A DNA stretch of 64,000 bases from Enchytraeus crypticus (lineage: Eukaryota; Annelida; Clitellata; Enchytraeida; Enchytraeidae): contig CAJHZI010000641.1 in the NCBI GenBank assembly GCA_905160935.1, positions 944,501-1,008,500 on the forward strand. The letters run 5' to 3'. Below, piece by piece: positions 26,101 through 35,496 of the stretch. Within the stretch, counting starts at the first letter, position 1. Each line of letters starts with the position of its first letter. Below the pieces are notes generated by a model, which was given only the letters and a program-made list of their open reading frames with translations, was not told the DNA's origin and searched no databases. A program made the translations under genes and the position numbers.

Positions 26101-28183
26101 TTTCCTCGAGACCCTCTTTTCTGCTGTTGTTTATAGGTCTAGTCGTGTCTGCTGTTGTTTATAGGTCTAGTAGTGTCTGCTGTTGTTTATAGGTCTAGTC
26201 GTGTCTGCTGTTGTTTATAGGTCTAGTAGTGTCTGCTGTTGTTTATAGGTCTAGTCGTGTCTGCTGTTGTTTTTAGGTCTAGTCATGAAACAGATTCTTT
26301 GTCTTGCTTTAAACAATGCGAAGAACAAAGCGACGGAGAATACTAATTCTTCTGGAGCCAAAGCATATCAAACTTCACCCAGTAATTTGATAGAGCAGAC
26401 AAAGGGCTGCTTGTTTTACAGTGTCCCACATCAGGGTTCCAGTCTCATGACCTATACGCACTTTACTGCTCTCTATCCTTCAGTTGAGGTCAAAGAACTT
26501 GTGCCAGGTAAAACTCGTCGATATATAATTTATTATAGCCTTATAAACTTATCAATAACTTCAGCTTCTTTTTTGTAAGTGCTGTTAATACTCTCTGCTG
26601 AATTTTCCTTCATTACGTTACATTAATATGCGTATAATATAATGTATATATAATATAATATAAATAGGTTGTATAATTATAATCAAATGGATTTTTTCTG
26701 TAGTGTAACAAATTGTTGATACTCTGTAGTCTGTAGTTAGAATTGTTGTTGGTGCAATAGTTAGTCCTAAGCAATGTGTAATTATGAAATGAAATGAAGT
26801 CTATCTTCAATTTAGTTTCTTTCTTTGAACAACATCCTTGAAGTTGCTTAACAGCACTACAATTAGAGACAGACCTTCTTTAAATTTGCGATTTGAATAT
26901 AGATAGAATAGAAATATGTGAAGAACCGACTGGTAGGCATTCTATTAAAAGAATAAGAAGTTAGTTTAAATATTCTTAACTTATGTCAGGTTTTAGAATA
27001 GATTTGACTATTTTTCTATTTAATAGTATAATATGAAGTTAATATATTAATCATCGCGCGCCAGTAATAATTTTTCCATTGTAATTGAAATAGTATCTAA
27101 AATTTATATGCTTAGAAAAAAGAAAACAGTAATGATTATTAGGTATTGAGGATTTTTGTCCTACTCTTCCACAACTTTCAATGTTTAATAACGGGCATTA
27201 TTTAGTATGTCCCTATATGTCTTATTGTACAATGTATTTAAAGAATCAAAATAGAATTGAAGTGTGCTCTTGTGGGTAATTGTTGCTGTGTGCATAGCAT
27301 TTGTATTTTCAGGATCGGAGAAATTGAAGCTGCTGCACCATAATTTCAAGAACTTAGTCATATCGCATAATATTCCAGTCTTGAGTTTTGCAGAAGGTCA
27401 AGACATGCCCCTTCTTTTCAAATTTTCTACCAAAATTGTGTCTGAAGAGTCAAGTGGTTGGTATCTATTTACGTATCGTTAATCGATTAAAGACAGAAAG
27501 ATATTATCAGACATTGTATTCTCTAGAAGACAAGGGACTCTCTATGTTGGAGAAACTTTGGAATAGATCAACCGAACTGTTTCGGTTTTGTAAAAGCTCA
27601 ACAACATTAACCCTGCAATTAAGAGCAAGTTATTCGGTGCAGTTATTCTGAAATCAGACAATTCACTGGTCAAATTTAATTTGTCAGTTGTTTGCAACTT
27701 AGTTTGAGGTCTCTGGAAGGATTATAATTATAATTAATTAAATTAGGCTAATTATAATAATTTTGGATATTACTAAAGTACCTTCTAGATGAATAATAAA
27801 TCAACTGTTTAAGGTGTCTCTTGTTTATTGTATAGTATAATTATATATAACGTTGTTAAATAGAATAGAGTACCTTAGTCAAATACAACAGAGTACTGAC
27901 ATGTATTTTAAAGTGTACTGTTATATTGCATTAAAGATTTACCTTATTGTGTGCAACTACTATTGTGTTTTACAAAATGAAAATTAGACTGTTTGGTACG
28001 CATATGAACCGTCATGTATTATTTAAATTTTCTTAATTATTTATTACAGATCCCGGTGTTGGAGAGTTCCACGTGATGCCTAATTTAAATCATCTAAATG
28101 TTTGCAAGCCTGAGAATCCGAGTGATGATTTATACAAACACACTGTTTCTTTCATACAGTGCTGTTTGCAGAGCCATTCTTAA
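11323..28183 (+). CDS. SERAC1: SERAC1 orthologue (serine active site-containing protein 1), 16 exons
   Basis: Exons: 11323-11494, 12204-12240, 13760-13929, 14388-14510, 15405-15550, 16032-16160, 16526-16639, 17839-18001, 19238-19433, 20409-20515, 21202-21344, 22586-22686, 24685-24782, 26277-26507, 27313-27456, 28050-28183. All phases join, giving 735 residues and a TAA stop; the human protein is 654. An in-frame TAA sits 6 bases before the ATG. Residues 58-69 (DVAVITVAVVFI) form a short hydrophobic segment. The middle is helical and repeat-like. The alpha/beta-hydrolase domain follows: FLHGLRGG near 426-434, THCWPK|DWLS, CHSMGG with nucleophile Ser564, GCLFYSVPHQGS, and the C-terminal NLNHLNVCKP (His706). 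In mammals SERAC1 acts at mitochondria-ER contacts in phosphatidylglycerol and cholesterol handling; the same role here is inference. Intron 11 uses a GC donor. Introns hold LINEs, SINEs and minisatellites. Confidence 0.93.
12280..12790 (-). mobile_element. Broken LINE 3' part with (ATG)n tail
   Basis: On the minus strand, interrupted reverse transcriptase C-terminal pieces can be read: KGKFYGSVVRPV, CWALRGEHLMSLHVVGMRML, KDKMENEYVKMN and SRLRLFGRLG. The tail CCCTAGTTAAACTGGGATTC then AAGGG(ATG)n follows. Stops and frameshifts make it inactive. It lies in SERAC1 intron 2 and is the most complete copy of this tail family in the window. Confidence 0.7.
13100..13520 (+). mobile_element. LINE C-terminal fragment
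   Basis: Plus-strand pieces such as HAIDIQLISAVKTVSDTI, STPLIGFL and NRFKTCHGRCGELEHKW resemble the end of jockey-like or related LINE ORF2 proteins. Stops interrupt it. A related fragment with the NRF...HGR...W pattern lies at 53060-53330. It is in SERAC1 intron 2. Confidence 0.5.
14252..14280. repeat. Perfect 13-bp inverted repeat
   Basis: ATGATGACATCAT, a 3-base TTA spacer, then its exact reverse complement. The arms contain TGACATCA, close to a CREB/ATF half-site arrangement. It lies in SERAC1 intron 3. Confidence 0.8.
14525..14850 (+). mobile_element. LINE 3' UTR fragment (same family as 18565-19190)
   Basis: Shares GCTATTTTTGCTAGTCTGTA, GGTCAGCTAGATAGAGCACC and TGCCCTCTCTGATGGCCACA with 18900-19180. 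This copy has no coding part. It is in SERAC1 intron 4. Confidence 0.75.
17025..17335 (+). mobile_element. SINE-like element with LINE-derived (ATG)n tail
   Basis: The head (about 17040-17190: CACGTGTCGTAGAAGGCGAC, then GGCATTCGGTTGGTGAGCGC) recurs in inverted form at 59990-60150. The 3' part (about 17205-17335: GGGGATTGGCTG...ACAGAGAGGATT...CCCTAGTTAAACTGGGATTC, (ATG)n) matches the LINE end at 12280-12360. It lies in SERAC1 intron 7. CCCCGTGTTGTGTC is duplicated just before the head. Confidence 0.65.
17515..17592 (-). mobile_element. (ATG)n-tailed retroelement end plus GGATTA unit
   Basis: CATCATCTTCTTCCCTTGAA followed by TCCCTGTTTAACTAGG and ATTAGGACTAGGATTAGGAA. The same combination of tail and GGATTA units recurs, amplified, at 19436-19640. 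Confidence 0.6.
18123..18198. repeat. CT-rich pyrimidine tract
   Basis: Mostly (CT)n and CCCT runs, 120 bases downstream of SERAC1 exon 8. Confidence 0.85.
18565..19190 (+). mobile_element. 5'-truncated LINE: ORF2 C terminus and 3' UTR
   Basis: The frame 18571-18774 reads MIRSNLSNSGYSRLSL...CCIWNSIPVKIRNLKSHVLF, a pattern seen at the very end of CR1/Rex-like reverse transcriptase ORFs (WN-S-P-IR). The 3' UTR then shares long segments with 14525-14850 and, inverted, 22790-22985. It inserts into SERAC1 intron 8 and stops about 50 bases before exon 9. Confidence 0.7.
19436..19640. repeat. 51-bp tandem repeat built from a retroelement tail
   Basis: A LINE-like tail (CATCATCGTCTTCTCTTGAA then TCCCAGTTTTGCTAGG) starts 3 bases after the SERAC1 exon 9 donor. 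It continues into about three copies of a 51-bp unit: AGCTAGGTTCAGGATTAGGA then TTAGGACTTGGATTAAGAAC then TGAATCAGTTT. The (GGATTA)n runs resemble telomere-like sequence but are not TTAGGG. Confidence 0.8.
20230..20357 (-). mobile_element. tRNA-derived SINE-A copy
   Basis: On the minus strand it begins GGCTGGAGCCAGTGGCGATG, with the A-box-like TGGCGATGTCGG and a worn B box, and ends GACGTTAACATTAGCTTTTC. It lies in SERAC1 intron 9, close to exon 10. Confidence 0.75.
20655..21020. repeat. Long inverted repeat with nested perfect palindrome
   Basis: The ~105-base left arm (from ATTTCATTTTATAGACAAAT to GGAACTAATTACTAAATA) is inverted at about 20915-21020 (TATTTAGTAATTAGTCCCAA through TATAAAATGAAAT). 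The loop starts with a 51-base palindrome (20769-20819) whose 25-base arms match perfectly around one T. It is probably a foldback MITE in SERAC1 intron 10. Confidence 0.85.
21345..21346 (+). other. Non-canonical GC splice donor of SERAC1 intron 11
   Basis: Exon 11 ends ...TGG CCC AAG, followed by gcataact, so the intron begins with GC rather than GT. The encoded CWPK|DW junction matches known SERAC1 proteins and the phase is zero on both sides. No GT nearby keeps the frame and the conserved residues. Confidence 0.75.
21500..21645 (+). mobile_element. 3' end of the GA-tailed LINE
   Basis: Encodes EDLKIHSYVK-like and DRDEWRRYIPWTCQ-like residues, followed by GCACTAAGAGAGAGAG. The same end is seen in the longer minus copy at 23330-24165. 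It lies in SERAC1 intron 11. Confidence 0.8.
22008..22060 (-). mobile_element. Short 3' end of the GA-tailed LINE
   Basis: TCTCTCTCTTCAGTGCACTG then CCAAGTGGCAGGTTCAAGG is the reverse complement of the family's terminal segment. It is 5'-truncated to about 50 bases. Confidence 0.65.
22230..22433 (+). mobile_element. SINE-B copy (core family)
   Basis: Contains GTAACGTCATGAAGTTTTAA, the worn B box GGATCAAATCCC, the core AGTAAAATCTCGGACATTCA and a tail resembling TGGTATTAAAAGTGTTAGAT. It is in SERAC1 intron 11. Confidence 0.75.
22790..22985 (-). mobile_element. LINE 3' UTR fragment (inverted copy of the 18565 family)
   Basis: TTGTGGCCATCAGAGAGGGC then ACAAGGTACGC is the reverse complement of the conserved 3' UTR block at 14640-14705 and 18985-19035. 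It is in SERAC1 intron 12. Confidence 0.75.
23064..23142. repeat. (TA)n microsatellite with TG variants
   Basis: A long TA run with a short TGTGTGTA interruption at its left side. Confidence 0.95.
23330..24165 (-). mobile_element. Non-LTR reverse transcriptase C-terminal copy, GA-rich tail
   Basis: An open minus-strand frame of 271 codons starts inside the palm domain. It reads VRFADDQGMVAGSE (catalytic ADD), then MKINIKKTNVMRVS, FKYLGHTITDDGKCETEI, LHLCETWTLRKDDMRKLEAL, a RWIGHILRG motif and a basic GKRGRGRPRLGMLEDLK stretch ending PWTCQ. The endonuclease and the front of the RT are missing. The 3' end is GCACTAAGAGAGA on the element strand. It is the best-preserved member of a family with at least seven shorter copies here. 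RTE-like and related clades are possible; I cannot choose by eye. It is in SERAC1 intron 12. Confidence 0.85.
24955..25443. repeat. 12-bp minisatellite
   Basis: About 40 tandem copies of TTCACTAGGYTG with frequent C/T and single-base variants. The 12-bp period leaves all frames open, so long spurious frames of NLVNSLV-type repeats appear on both strands. It is in SERAC1 intron 13. Confidence 0.95.
25570..25778. repeat. 13-bp minisatellite
   Basis: About 16 copies of TTTTGATAAGATG, with GGTAAGATG and ATTTGATAAGATG variants arranged in a higher-order pattern. It is in SERAC1 intron 13. Confidence 0.95.
26120..26287 (+). repeat. Six 28-bp repeats spanning a SERAC1 splice acceptor
   Basis: Six head-to-tail 28-bp units begin TCTGCTGTTGTTTATAG and continue GTCTAGTCGTG; alternate units read AGTAGTG. 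The sixth has TTTTTAG and GTCTAGTCATG and contains the real acceptor of SERAC1 exon 14 (exon starts 26277). The unit therefore holds pyrimidine tract, acceptor AG and the first 11 exon bases. Confidence 0.95.
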
Positions 28184-30064
28184 TCCAAAGAGCTTGTTTA
28201 AAGTTGGCTGTATTGTTCATTTTGATATTTGAAGATCAGTGACAAAGAATTGATTCAACCTTTGATCCCTAGACTAAATATGCGTGGCGAGCGCCATTAA
28301 GTATTAAATTAGCTACTGCATGCGCTTATTATATTAATATTACTTACATTGAAAGATCATATAAATACACCTTCTTTATTCTTATATATAGGTCTACTAA
28401 GAGCAGTTAGGTCTACTTTTTGTGTTTAAAGCCCAATTAAATTGAGACCAAAACTGACCATATTGAAAAATGGAATGAGATGCTTTGACTTCTGTTGAAT
28501 TATTCCTATTTATTTAGTAATTACATTTTATTGATTGTTATTATTACATTGTGCCCCACAAGCTGCCCAAGCCCTGCGTTAAGTATTAGAATTAAATGCT
28601 TTAAGTTTATTCTTACAATAATGTTTCCAAATAATATGTATTTTGAACTTTAAATTGTATATTTTTCTCATAGGTTCTTTATATTTTGTATGTCAGCATA
28701 TACACCATAATTAATGTGTGTGTAATTGTAATTTGTGTTTTTAATTGCAATTAACATATTTTTGTTTTGCTACAGAAAATATTCTATTTTGCAATTAATA
28801 TATTTTTCTATGGTAATATTGTGTAACAAAGTGATAATTTTGATCAATATACCTAGTCAAACTTTGCATTCTGCTGTCATAGTAAATAAACATAGCATAG
28901 TAATAGCAGGGCAAGTGTACTAATTGCATTAACATTGTATGGTGTACTACAAAGCTATGCAGCTACATTTAACATCTGTTTCATTTTCACAAAGATAATG
29001 TCATACAGTCAAGTAGGGATTCAAATCTGCCACCGCCTACTTATCAGGCTAGTGTGCAATCAATTCGGCCATTCATTCAGCAGTATGGAGCCCTGTTATC
29101 AGCATATAGCTTTAAAAATATACTAGCTAGCTACTCAAATAGCGTATAAGCATTTTAACTTTAAGTATATTAGACCTAGATTTCATAAGGATTATAGTTC
29201 TGATTGTCATTTGAATAATATAATTGTAATAAAATATCATGCTTATTTTTTATATTTAGGGCTTATTACTATATTAGCTAATTTCTTATATAGACATTTC
29301 GTTAGTGTTTCTTGACTTTTCATGGTTCTTCGTCAAATCATTAGACATGACAAACTGTTAATGAATATATGATATTCCCCTGAACTTTCTTTTTAAAACG
29401 TTTTATTTTGAAATGAATACAATTTTCATTTTATTCATTTCAAAGTACATACAATGGCAGCCAGAAAAAGGGTAAATTCGTTATGAACGGTAATTGTAGT
29501 ATTATGTAGATAGTGGAAGGAAAAAGAGGCAGGGGCAGGCCGAGATTAGGTATGTTAGATGATTTAAAGACCCACTCATATGTGGAAATGAAGAGGAAGG
29601 CAGAAGACAGAGAATAGTGGAGGCGTTATGTACCATGGACCTGCCAGTAGGCAGTGCACTAAGAGAGAGACTAGTTAGTGTAGAGGTTAATATCTGTCCA
29701 CATTCCAGTGGAGTGTGAATTCAACGCTGCTGTGGCCATTTCCCAATAGTGCTTAGGAGACAAAGCTTTATTTAGAATTCATATTTTGGCTGTCTCATAA
29801 CCATTTATAATCAACCATTCAAAGTTAATATAATGCAGTGCCGAGAATGCTTAGTGTGTAGCGATGAATCAAACAAATTTGCATCGTTATAAATTGCTAG
29901 AGTTAGATTGAATTTTTGAATCCTGCTTCAATTTAATAATATTGTTAATTAAAAATAATCCACTCATAAAATAATAATTTAAAAACTTGAAAAAACCAAA
30001 TTTAGACCTGATATACATGCAGTATTATATCCCGACATTTAAAAAATTGCTTAGAAGTCATTGA
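28184..30064. other. Convergent intergenic region, SERAC1 / GINS2 3' ends
   Basis: Candidate SERAC1 poly(A) signals AATAAA lie at 28885-28890 and 29228-29233. Possible minus-strand signals for GINS2 are ATTAAA (29932-29937) and AATAAA (29767-29772). Neither end can be fixed. Apart from the LINE tail at 29510-29675 and a small palindrome near 29415-29445, I see nothing else. Confidence 0.5.
29510..29675 (+). mobile_element. 3' end of the GA-tailed LINE
   Basis: Encodes GKRGRGRPRLGMLDDLKTHS, then VEMKRKAEDRE, a stop where the longer copy has Glu, and RRYVPWTCQ. The DNA tail is GCAGTGCACTAAGAGAGAG. It is very close in sequence to the end of 23330-24165. Confidence 0.85.
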
Positions 30065-33000
30065 CTAGAAGTTTTGCGATGTGTTAGACGATCCAGCGAT
30101 GGAGATATTGCTGCGCAGTTGATGCAACTGATCCATAGCTGACGTTAAGAAAGGTCGTATCGTGTTCAACTCCATCAGCGTCAGATGATTCAGCTTGGCA
30201 TGCGTGGCGTCGCTTCGTACGAATACATCGATGCTGCTGCGTAGTTTAGCCATCCTCAAGTCCCAGATATCCTTGACTAGCGTGCGAATCTGATCAGCTC
30301 TCGGAATGTCGTCTGTAGCGCTGCCATGAAATTTAGTTGACATCAAATTGTTCATAAAAATATTGCAATAATAACCAGGAATTTATATCAATACAATTCA
30401 TCATGATTTCATCAGTAAATAAAATAGCCCGACTAGTATATGTATCAGCGCAGTACAATTAAGAAAGTTTTAATTTAAATATATACAAGTATAAAAACTA
30501 AGTTTGTAGCCCAGAGAGGTCATTAAATTATGTAGGCAACAATTACACTCGCCATCAGAAAAGTTTCCTCTTCAAGAGCCAGAAATAGGATCTCGCTTTT
30601 AGTCTGGTTTTTAAGTATATATTAGTCTTTGATCAACTATCCTATTGTTGGTATATCTTGACGAAACAACGGCTACATCAGTCACGGTGAGGATTCAATT
30701 AAACATTAACTGAATATGAGAATGCTACTGAATCAGCCAATGCACAAATATCAGCCAAGATATAACAACTAAATGCATCTTAACTATCTTATAGTTTCTG
30801 TTATATTAGTTAAATTAACTTACACAAGGTTAAAAAATTAAATCATAAAGTACAAAGTGAAAGAAATAAAAATGGAGTGGAACTTACTATTGCAAAAGAA
30901 GCTGTGTTATCTCACGATAGCATTTAGAAGGCATCTCAGTAAAGAATTTACTTTCTTCTTCATCAGTCTTGTGCGTTTCTAACTTTTCTAAAAGTGTATC
31001 AAATGATTTAGTCATTACAAATTGAAATAGCCTAACTTCTAACAATTTATACAGTGATATGACTAAATTGGCAGATATAAGTCAAACAGACTTGCTAGTC
31101 AAACTTTCTTATAAATTAATGAACAAAATATAAATATCGATCTTATCTAGTAGAATAAACAACTTTAAGTGAAATAATTTATTTTAAACTATTCTACAAT
31201 GCTTAACTATGTCGGTTAGAGTGTTCACCACGGACACAAGCGACCTGGGTTCAAAATACAGGTCAGTTAACAAATGATGGATTTCACCCTGGGATCATGG
31301 AAAGTTAAACTTATAGTTGAATATTACAGTTAATATCTTAAATATTATTATTATGTATTCAAAGGGAAGCAGTATTTTCTCGTGTTCAATGCAGTATTTA
31401 ACTCTCAAGGCTAGTACTCGAAATCATAAACTTAATCAAGCCCATAAACTTAATCAAGCCCAGCTGCCCAGTGCATAAGATATGAAGTAAATTTCTAAGA
31501 CAACATTTTAAACTTTTCGAAAAGGGCTTAAATTTAGCTGAATTAATGTAGCAAATATTTAATAACTTGAAATATGAAATGGAACTGGCTTAATTAATAG
31601 AATCTGAGTGCAAACAAAATTAACTGTAGAAATTTTGCGAAATAGGAACTCTAAGCAAAATGTATTAAAAAACCTACATATTAATGCCATATCTTTTCTA
31701 CATCAGTTCTAAACATTTAAGCACTTTTACACAATTTCTTAGATCTACAGCTGCGGTGGTTTAAAATAATTTTTGGTGGAGAATAAACAATTAATTTGGA
31801 GTAATGAGAGATGGAAGATAAAGAATGTTTTTAATACATAAATACATAAAAGTAAATAATCTACATGTAATTTGGATTAGCACAGGTTGAACTATTTATT
31901 GTATGGTTTACAATATGTTATCAAATCTGCTTCTAAAGACTAAATATTTGCATATAGGCCAATTTCTTACAGTTCCTTTTATTCCTAGTTTCGTTTATGT
32001 TTGTTTGTATGTTTGTATCTGCCATATAATGTTGAATAAAGAATATATAAAAAGTATATATTAACAACTTTCAGATTGAGCAAGTATAAGTCCACAGATT
32101 ACTGAATGAATCCATGACTGAACAGAAAACCTAACATTTTCACAAACTCACAGCACAGAGGAGAGTAATATTTGAATCAATAGTTCACACTGCCATATTA
32201 AAGGCTAAAATAAGCTTAATGTTGTGTTGTCCCTTTTCAGTCTCGCGGGCAAGTCTGTCATGGAGCAAACAGCTGATGTTTTGCCCTGCACCTACTGATC
32301 TGCAGTTAGACTGCTAATCATCGTCCTACCGGCTCAGTCCAAAAGAAAACAAAACCATACACTGGGCCAAAACTGAGCTTTAACTTGTAAATGCAACAGT
32401 TATTATAACAAATATAGTCGTAAAATTAACCATACCAACATCCATCCATGCCGGTGGAATAATTCGACATTTCTGTCTCTGCTTCAGAGCGACAGCCAGC
32501 CATAATGGAACATCCAGCTGAAGGCCAGGGTTAAACGGTCCTACATCTCCCTGATATATTAGAAATATTACTGAATTTATGTATTAATTTAAGAATAATG
32601 TTATTATCGCACATAACCTCAAAAGTCATGTTACTTCTAATTAAAATTATTACTTCTATCATAGGAGTAATTTAAAAAACAACTTACTACAAAATAGTGA
32701 GTTGAAATAATTATATATTTTAAAAAATTCAAACTTAAATTTAATTAATTAATTTAATGTTCATGGGAATATTTATCTTAGGGTCAATTAATTGAAGAAT
32801 ATAAAAATCATTCTTCTCAGCGATTGCTTTCAGATTCTGGAGCATGTACAGCCAGCTTTTGTTAGGGCTAAATATTCTTATAATGTCAGGTTTAACTGTT
32901 GTAGAAAAAAGCTAACGTTAGCGTCAGGTTCATCTATTGTAAGTGATATCAGTTAACAGAGAGCCCAGGATTTGAGCCCGCACATACTGATTCGCAGTTG

Positions 33001-33399
33001 GGTATCTTACTGACATTGCCTGATTGACAATGTTGCTAAATAAGGAGAACTCCAAAATAATTAAGAAAATTGGACAAATATATACTCGTACTTAGTTCAG
33101 GTGTCGACCATATTTTATTGTACTACAGGATGCAGAAAACTATGTTAGAGCAGTCTCAATATAATTTGATAATAATTAGATATAAATTATTATTGATTAA
33201 TTATGAATAAATAAAAATCAATTAATACCTTAAACGAAATTTATTAAGATTGCATACATTATAGACATGATTCAATTACTAGTAATATTAATATTTTTGC
33301 AAAAATTACCGTTATTAGGTAAATGCAGTCAAGTGAAAAATTGGGAACAATTGTTACCAACTCTTTCTCAGCAAGAAACTCAACCACTGAAGGATCCAT
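30065..33399 (-). CDS. GINS2: GINS complex subunit 2 (PSF2), 4 exons, complete
   Basis: Exons on the minus strand: 33399-33310, 32550-32436, 30987-30888, 30320-30065. Phases are 0, 1 and 2, all consistent, giving 186 residues; human PSF2 has 185. The protein begins [19 protein letters not shown], continues [35 protein letters not shown] and [14 protein letters not shown], then [19 protein letters not shown] and [13 protein letters not shown]. These are hallmark PSF2 segments, spanning the small beta domain and the helical domain that packs in the GINS tetramer. GINS joins MCM2-7 and CDC45 to form the replicative CMG helicase in the nucleus. A Thr replaces the usual Gly at the exon 1/2 junction (LI-T-GDVGPF). 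Intron 2 holds a tRNA-like remnant and intron 1 a SINE. The gene converges on SERAC1. Confidence 0.95.
31205..31262 (+). repeat. tRNA-like remnant, probable SINE head
   Basis: TCGGTTAGAGTGTTCACCAC looks like an A-box region and, about 25 bases later, GGGTTCAAAATAC like a B box. There is no folded acceptor stem, so a tRNA gene is unlikely. It lies in GINS2 intron 2. Confidence 0.45.
32905..33028 (-). mobile_element. SINE-A copy
   Basis: On the minus strand a worn head precedes GGGCTCAAATCCTGGGCTC (B box), followed by GATATCACTT and GACGCTAACGTTAGCTT. It lies in GINS2 intron 1. A related degenerate head is visible around 32250-32340. Confidence 0.65.
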
Positions 33400-33739
33400 T
33401 CAGAGAAATAATGACAGCTCTCTGTTATAAAGTATATAAAATATATTTAAATATATAAGAACTCTTAAATAATTACAAAAGTCAATCTGATTAATAACCA
33501 CTGTTCTTCCTCTTCACTTGAGATCTGAAAAATAGGGTGATATCAATTTATGGAAATCAGCCGCCTCAACTACATGGTTTGATGTGCTCACTTAGTTAAT
33601 TACTCAGCATGTGATTGTCTTAACTGGTGCATTTGCTTAGCTGTGAGATAAACAAACTATGTTCAAACTACTTAGAATTTAAATAGCTCAGTTTGTAGAG
33701 ATAATATCATGAAATTGTAAATGATAGCGGTCCTTGGAG

Positions 33740-34310
33740 CGCTTTGCATTCTCCTGTACACGTGTGCTCTTTCCTAGATCCAAGTACTCATACGTTACAC
33801 CTATTTGGTAGTCCTGGAATTGGCTAAATACTAAAGAGTGTATCATTAAATAATATGGCTTCCTTAACAGGCCAACACCATGCCTGGACAATGTTGTAAG
33901 TCTCACTTGATACAGTGATGCAGCCTTCAACTCAGTATTCTAAATTAGTCAAGTGACTCAAGTCGCTCTTTCCAGGATGCTGCAGTACAGATCAGAAATT
34001 TTCTTTCATCCACTCTTCGGTAGTCTTTGTTTGAATCACGTTGCTTTAACTTTCCTATGAACAGTTTCTATATGGACAGTTAAAGCCTTACCTTATTCAG
34101 GTCTCTTTCATCCAATGTCCTTGAGTTAAATATGCATAAACTTCCTGTTCTTTAATTACCAATATCCCTATCTTAGGACTCGTTTTAGGTTTTGCACTTT
34201 CTTTTTATCTTTCTTTTGCTCGTCAGCATGGATTTAGTTCCACAGAATAGTTCTGAATATTATCATTGACGATAATAGCACTTATATCTGAAGTATCTTC
34301 ACATTTGTTA
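33740..34310 (+). mobile_element. Decayed 3' part of the CR1/L2-like LINE
   Basis: Parallels 8185-8760 of the long copy: AAGTACTCATACGTTACACC, TAAAGAGTGTATCATTAAAT, TCACTTGATACAGTGATGCA, GCTGCAGTACAGATC, and the 3' UTR end ATTGACGATAATAGCACTTA. Many substitutions and indels show it is old. It lies upstream of GINS2. Confidence 0.75.
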
Positions 34311-34529
34311 TCTGTGAGTTTTTAAATTGAATTCTAAATGAGCCTTAGAGAATATACAGTGTTATACAGTTAGATACTGTACGACTTGTGCATGTAGAAT
34401 TAATATATGCAGTTGTATTGTCTCTAGTTTCTCTTTTTAACATTAAACACTTTCCTTAATATTCTAATGCAGGCTGTGCAAAAATAGCTGAGATGAAAAT
34501 ATTTAGGAGGTTCGTTTCTAGTTGACTAA

Positions 34530-34697
34530 GCCTGGCGAAGAAGAGTTCGGTTCTGTTCGGCTTGGCCAAAATCAGGGTTCAGTTCGGGTTCGGCCAGTAT
34601 CAGGGTTCAGTTCGGTGTGGGTTCGGCCAGTGTCAGGCTTTGGGTTCGGTTCGACCCAAATTCCAGATTTCAGGATTTGGTTCGATTCCCATCTCTA
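34530..34697 (+). repeat. GTTCGG-rich repeat element, copy 1
   Basis: Starts CCTGGCGAAGAAGAGTTCGG, carries several GTTCGGCCAGTRTCAGG units, and ends GGTTCGATTCCCATCTCTA. The second copy at 39940-40164 has the same start and end with a different number of internal units. Confidence 0.75.
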
Positions 34698-35002
34698 GAA
34701 AAAAATACATACTTGATTTTTCAAAGTAAACACCTTTTATAAAAGGTCTATATGCCAATATATTGAGCATTGCCAGCCGTAAACATAAGCACACACCCCT
34801 CCCCACTCTCCCACCACTCCTTTACTACGCTTTGTTTATTATGTGAGCAGAGTTACCACTACATATTATAAAAGGTTTATAGGGTTTATAGTTTAACTGC
34901 ACTGAGTAAATGCGTTATTTCATTAAAAGAAATTCTCAATTAAAATTTGCTGTTAAAATCACCATTTGAAAAGCTAGTAAACACACTGACAAAAATTCAT
35001 TT

Positions 35003-35222
35003 TTTTATTTTTCAAATGTGGGTTTAACGTCAAGGTTAGAAGCTTGAAGGGCTTCTCTTCAAGACGTCAGGTGTACCGGAGTGACCTGAAAGGTGAATGT
35101 CTGAGATTTTACTCTCTGATCAGCTCTACCGGGAATGGATCACAGGACCTTAGGAACGGCGTTTGAAACTTCACGCCGCTATCTAACGCGCGTAAACACT
35201 GAGCCACCGAGACATTCACATT
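35003..35222 (-). mobile_element. tRNA-headed SINE with 13-bp target-site duplication
   Basis: Flanked by exact copies of CAAAAATTCATTT (34990-35002 and 35223-35235). On the minus strand it opens with GTCTCGGTGGCTCAGTG (A-box-like), has a TGATCCATTCCC B-box remnant, then the core AGTAAAATCTCAGACATTCA, and ends in an A-rich tail. The core is shared with SINE-B copies, but the head differs. Confidence 0.85.
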
Positions 35223-35496
35223 CAAAAATTCATTTGACTAAAATTCTACATTGTACAAAATTCTGTTTACTTTTTGCGCTGAAAGGTCACGTGCCTCGGT
35301 GCTGCCATCTATACCATTTTGTAGTCATGCGCCATCATTTACAGAGAAAATTCTATTAAGATTTTTTAGTACGATCTGTTAACATTCTATGGTTAACATC
35401 TATTGTAATGGTTGTGAGGCTTGTGTCCGTCGCTGATAGTGCTTTTGAGAAGGAGCAAACATTCATGCCATTTGAAAGCCTAAGGACTGATCTATG

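Noticed and set aside
33267-33458. A plus-strand open frame of 63 codons
   Set aside because: It is antisense to GINS2 exon 1 (33399-33310), whose translation matches PSF2 precisely.
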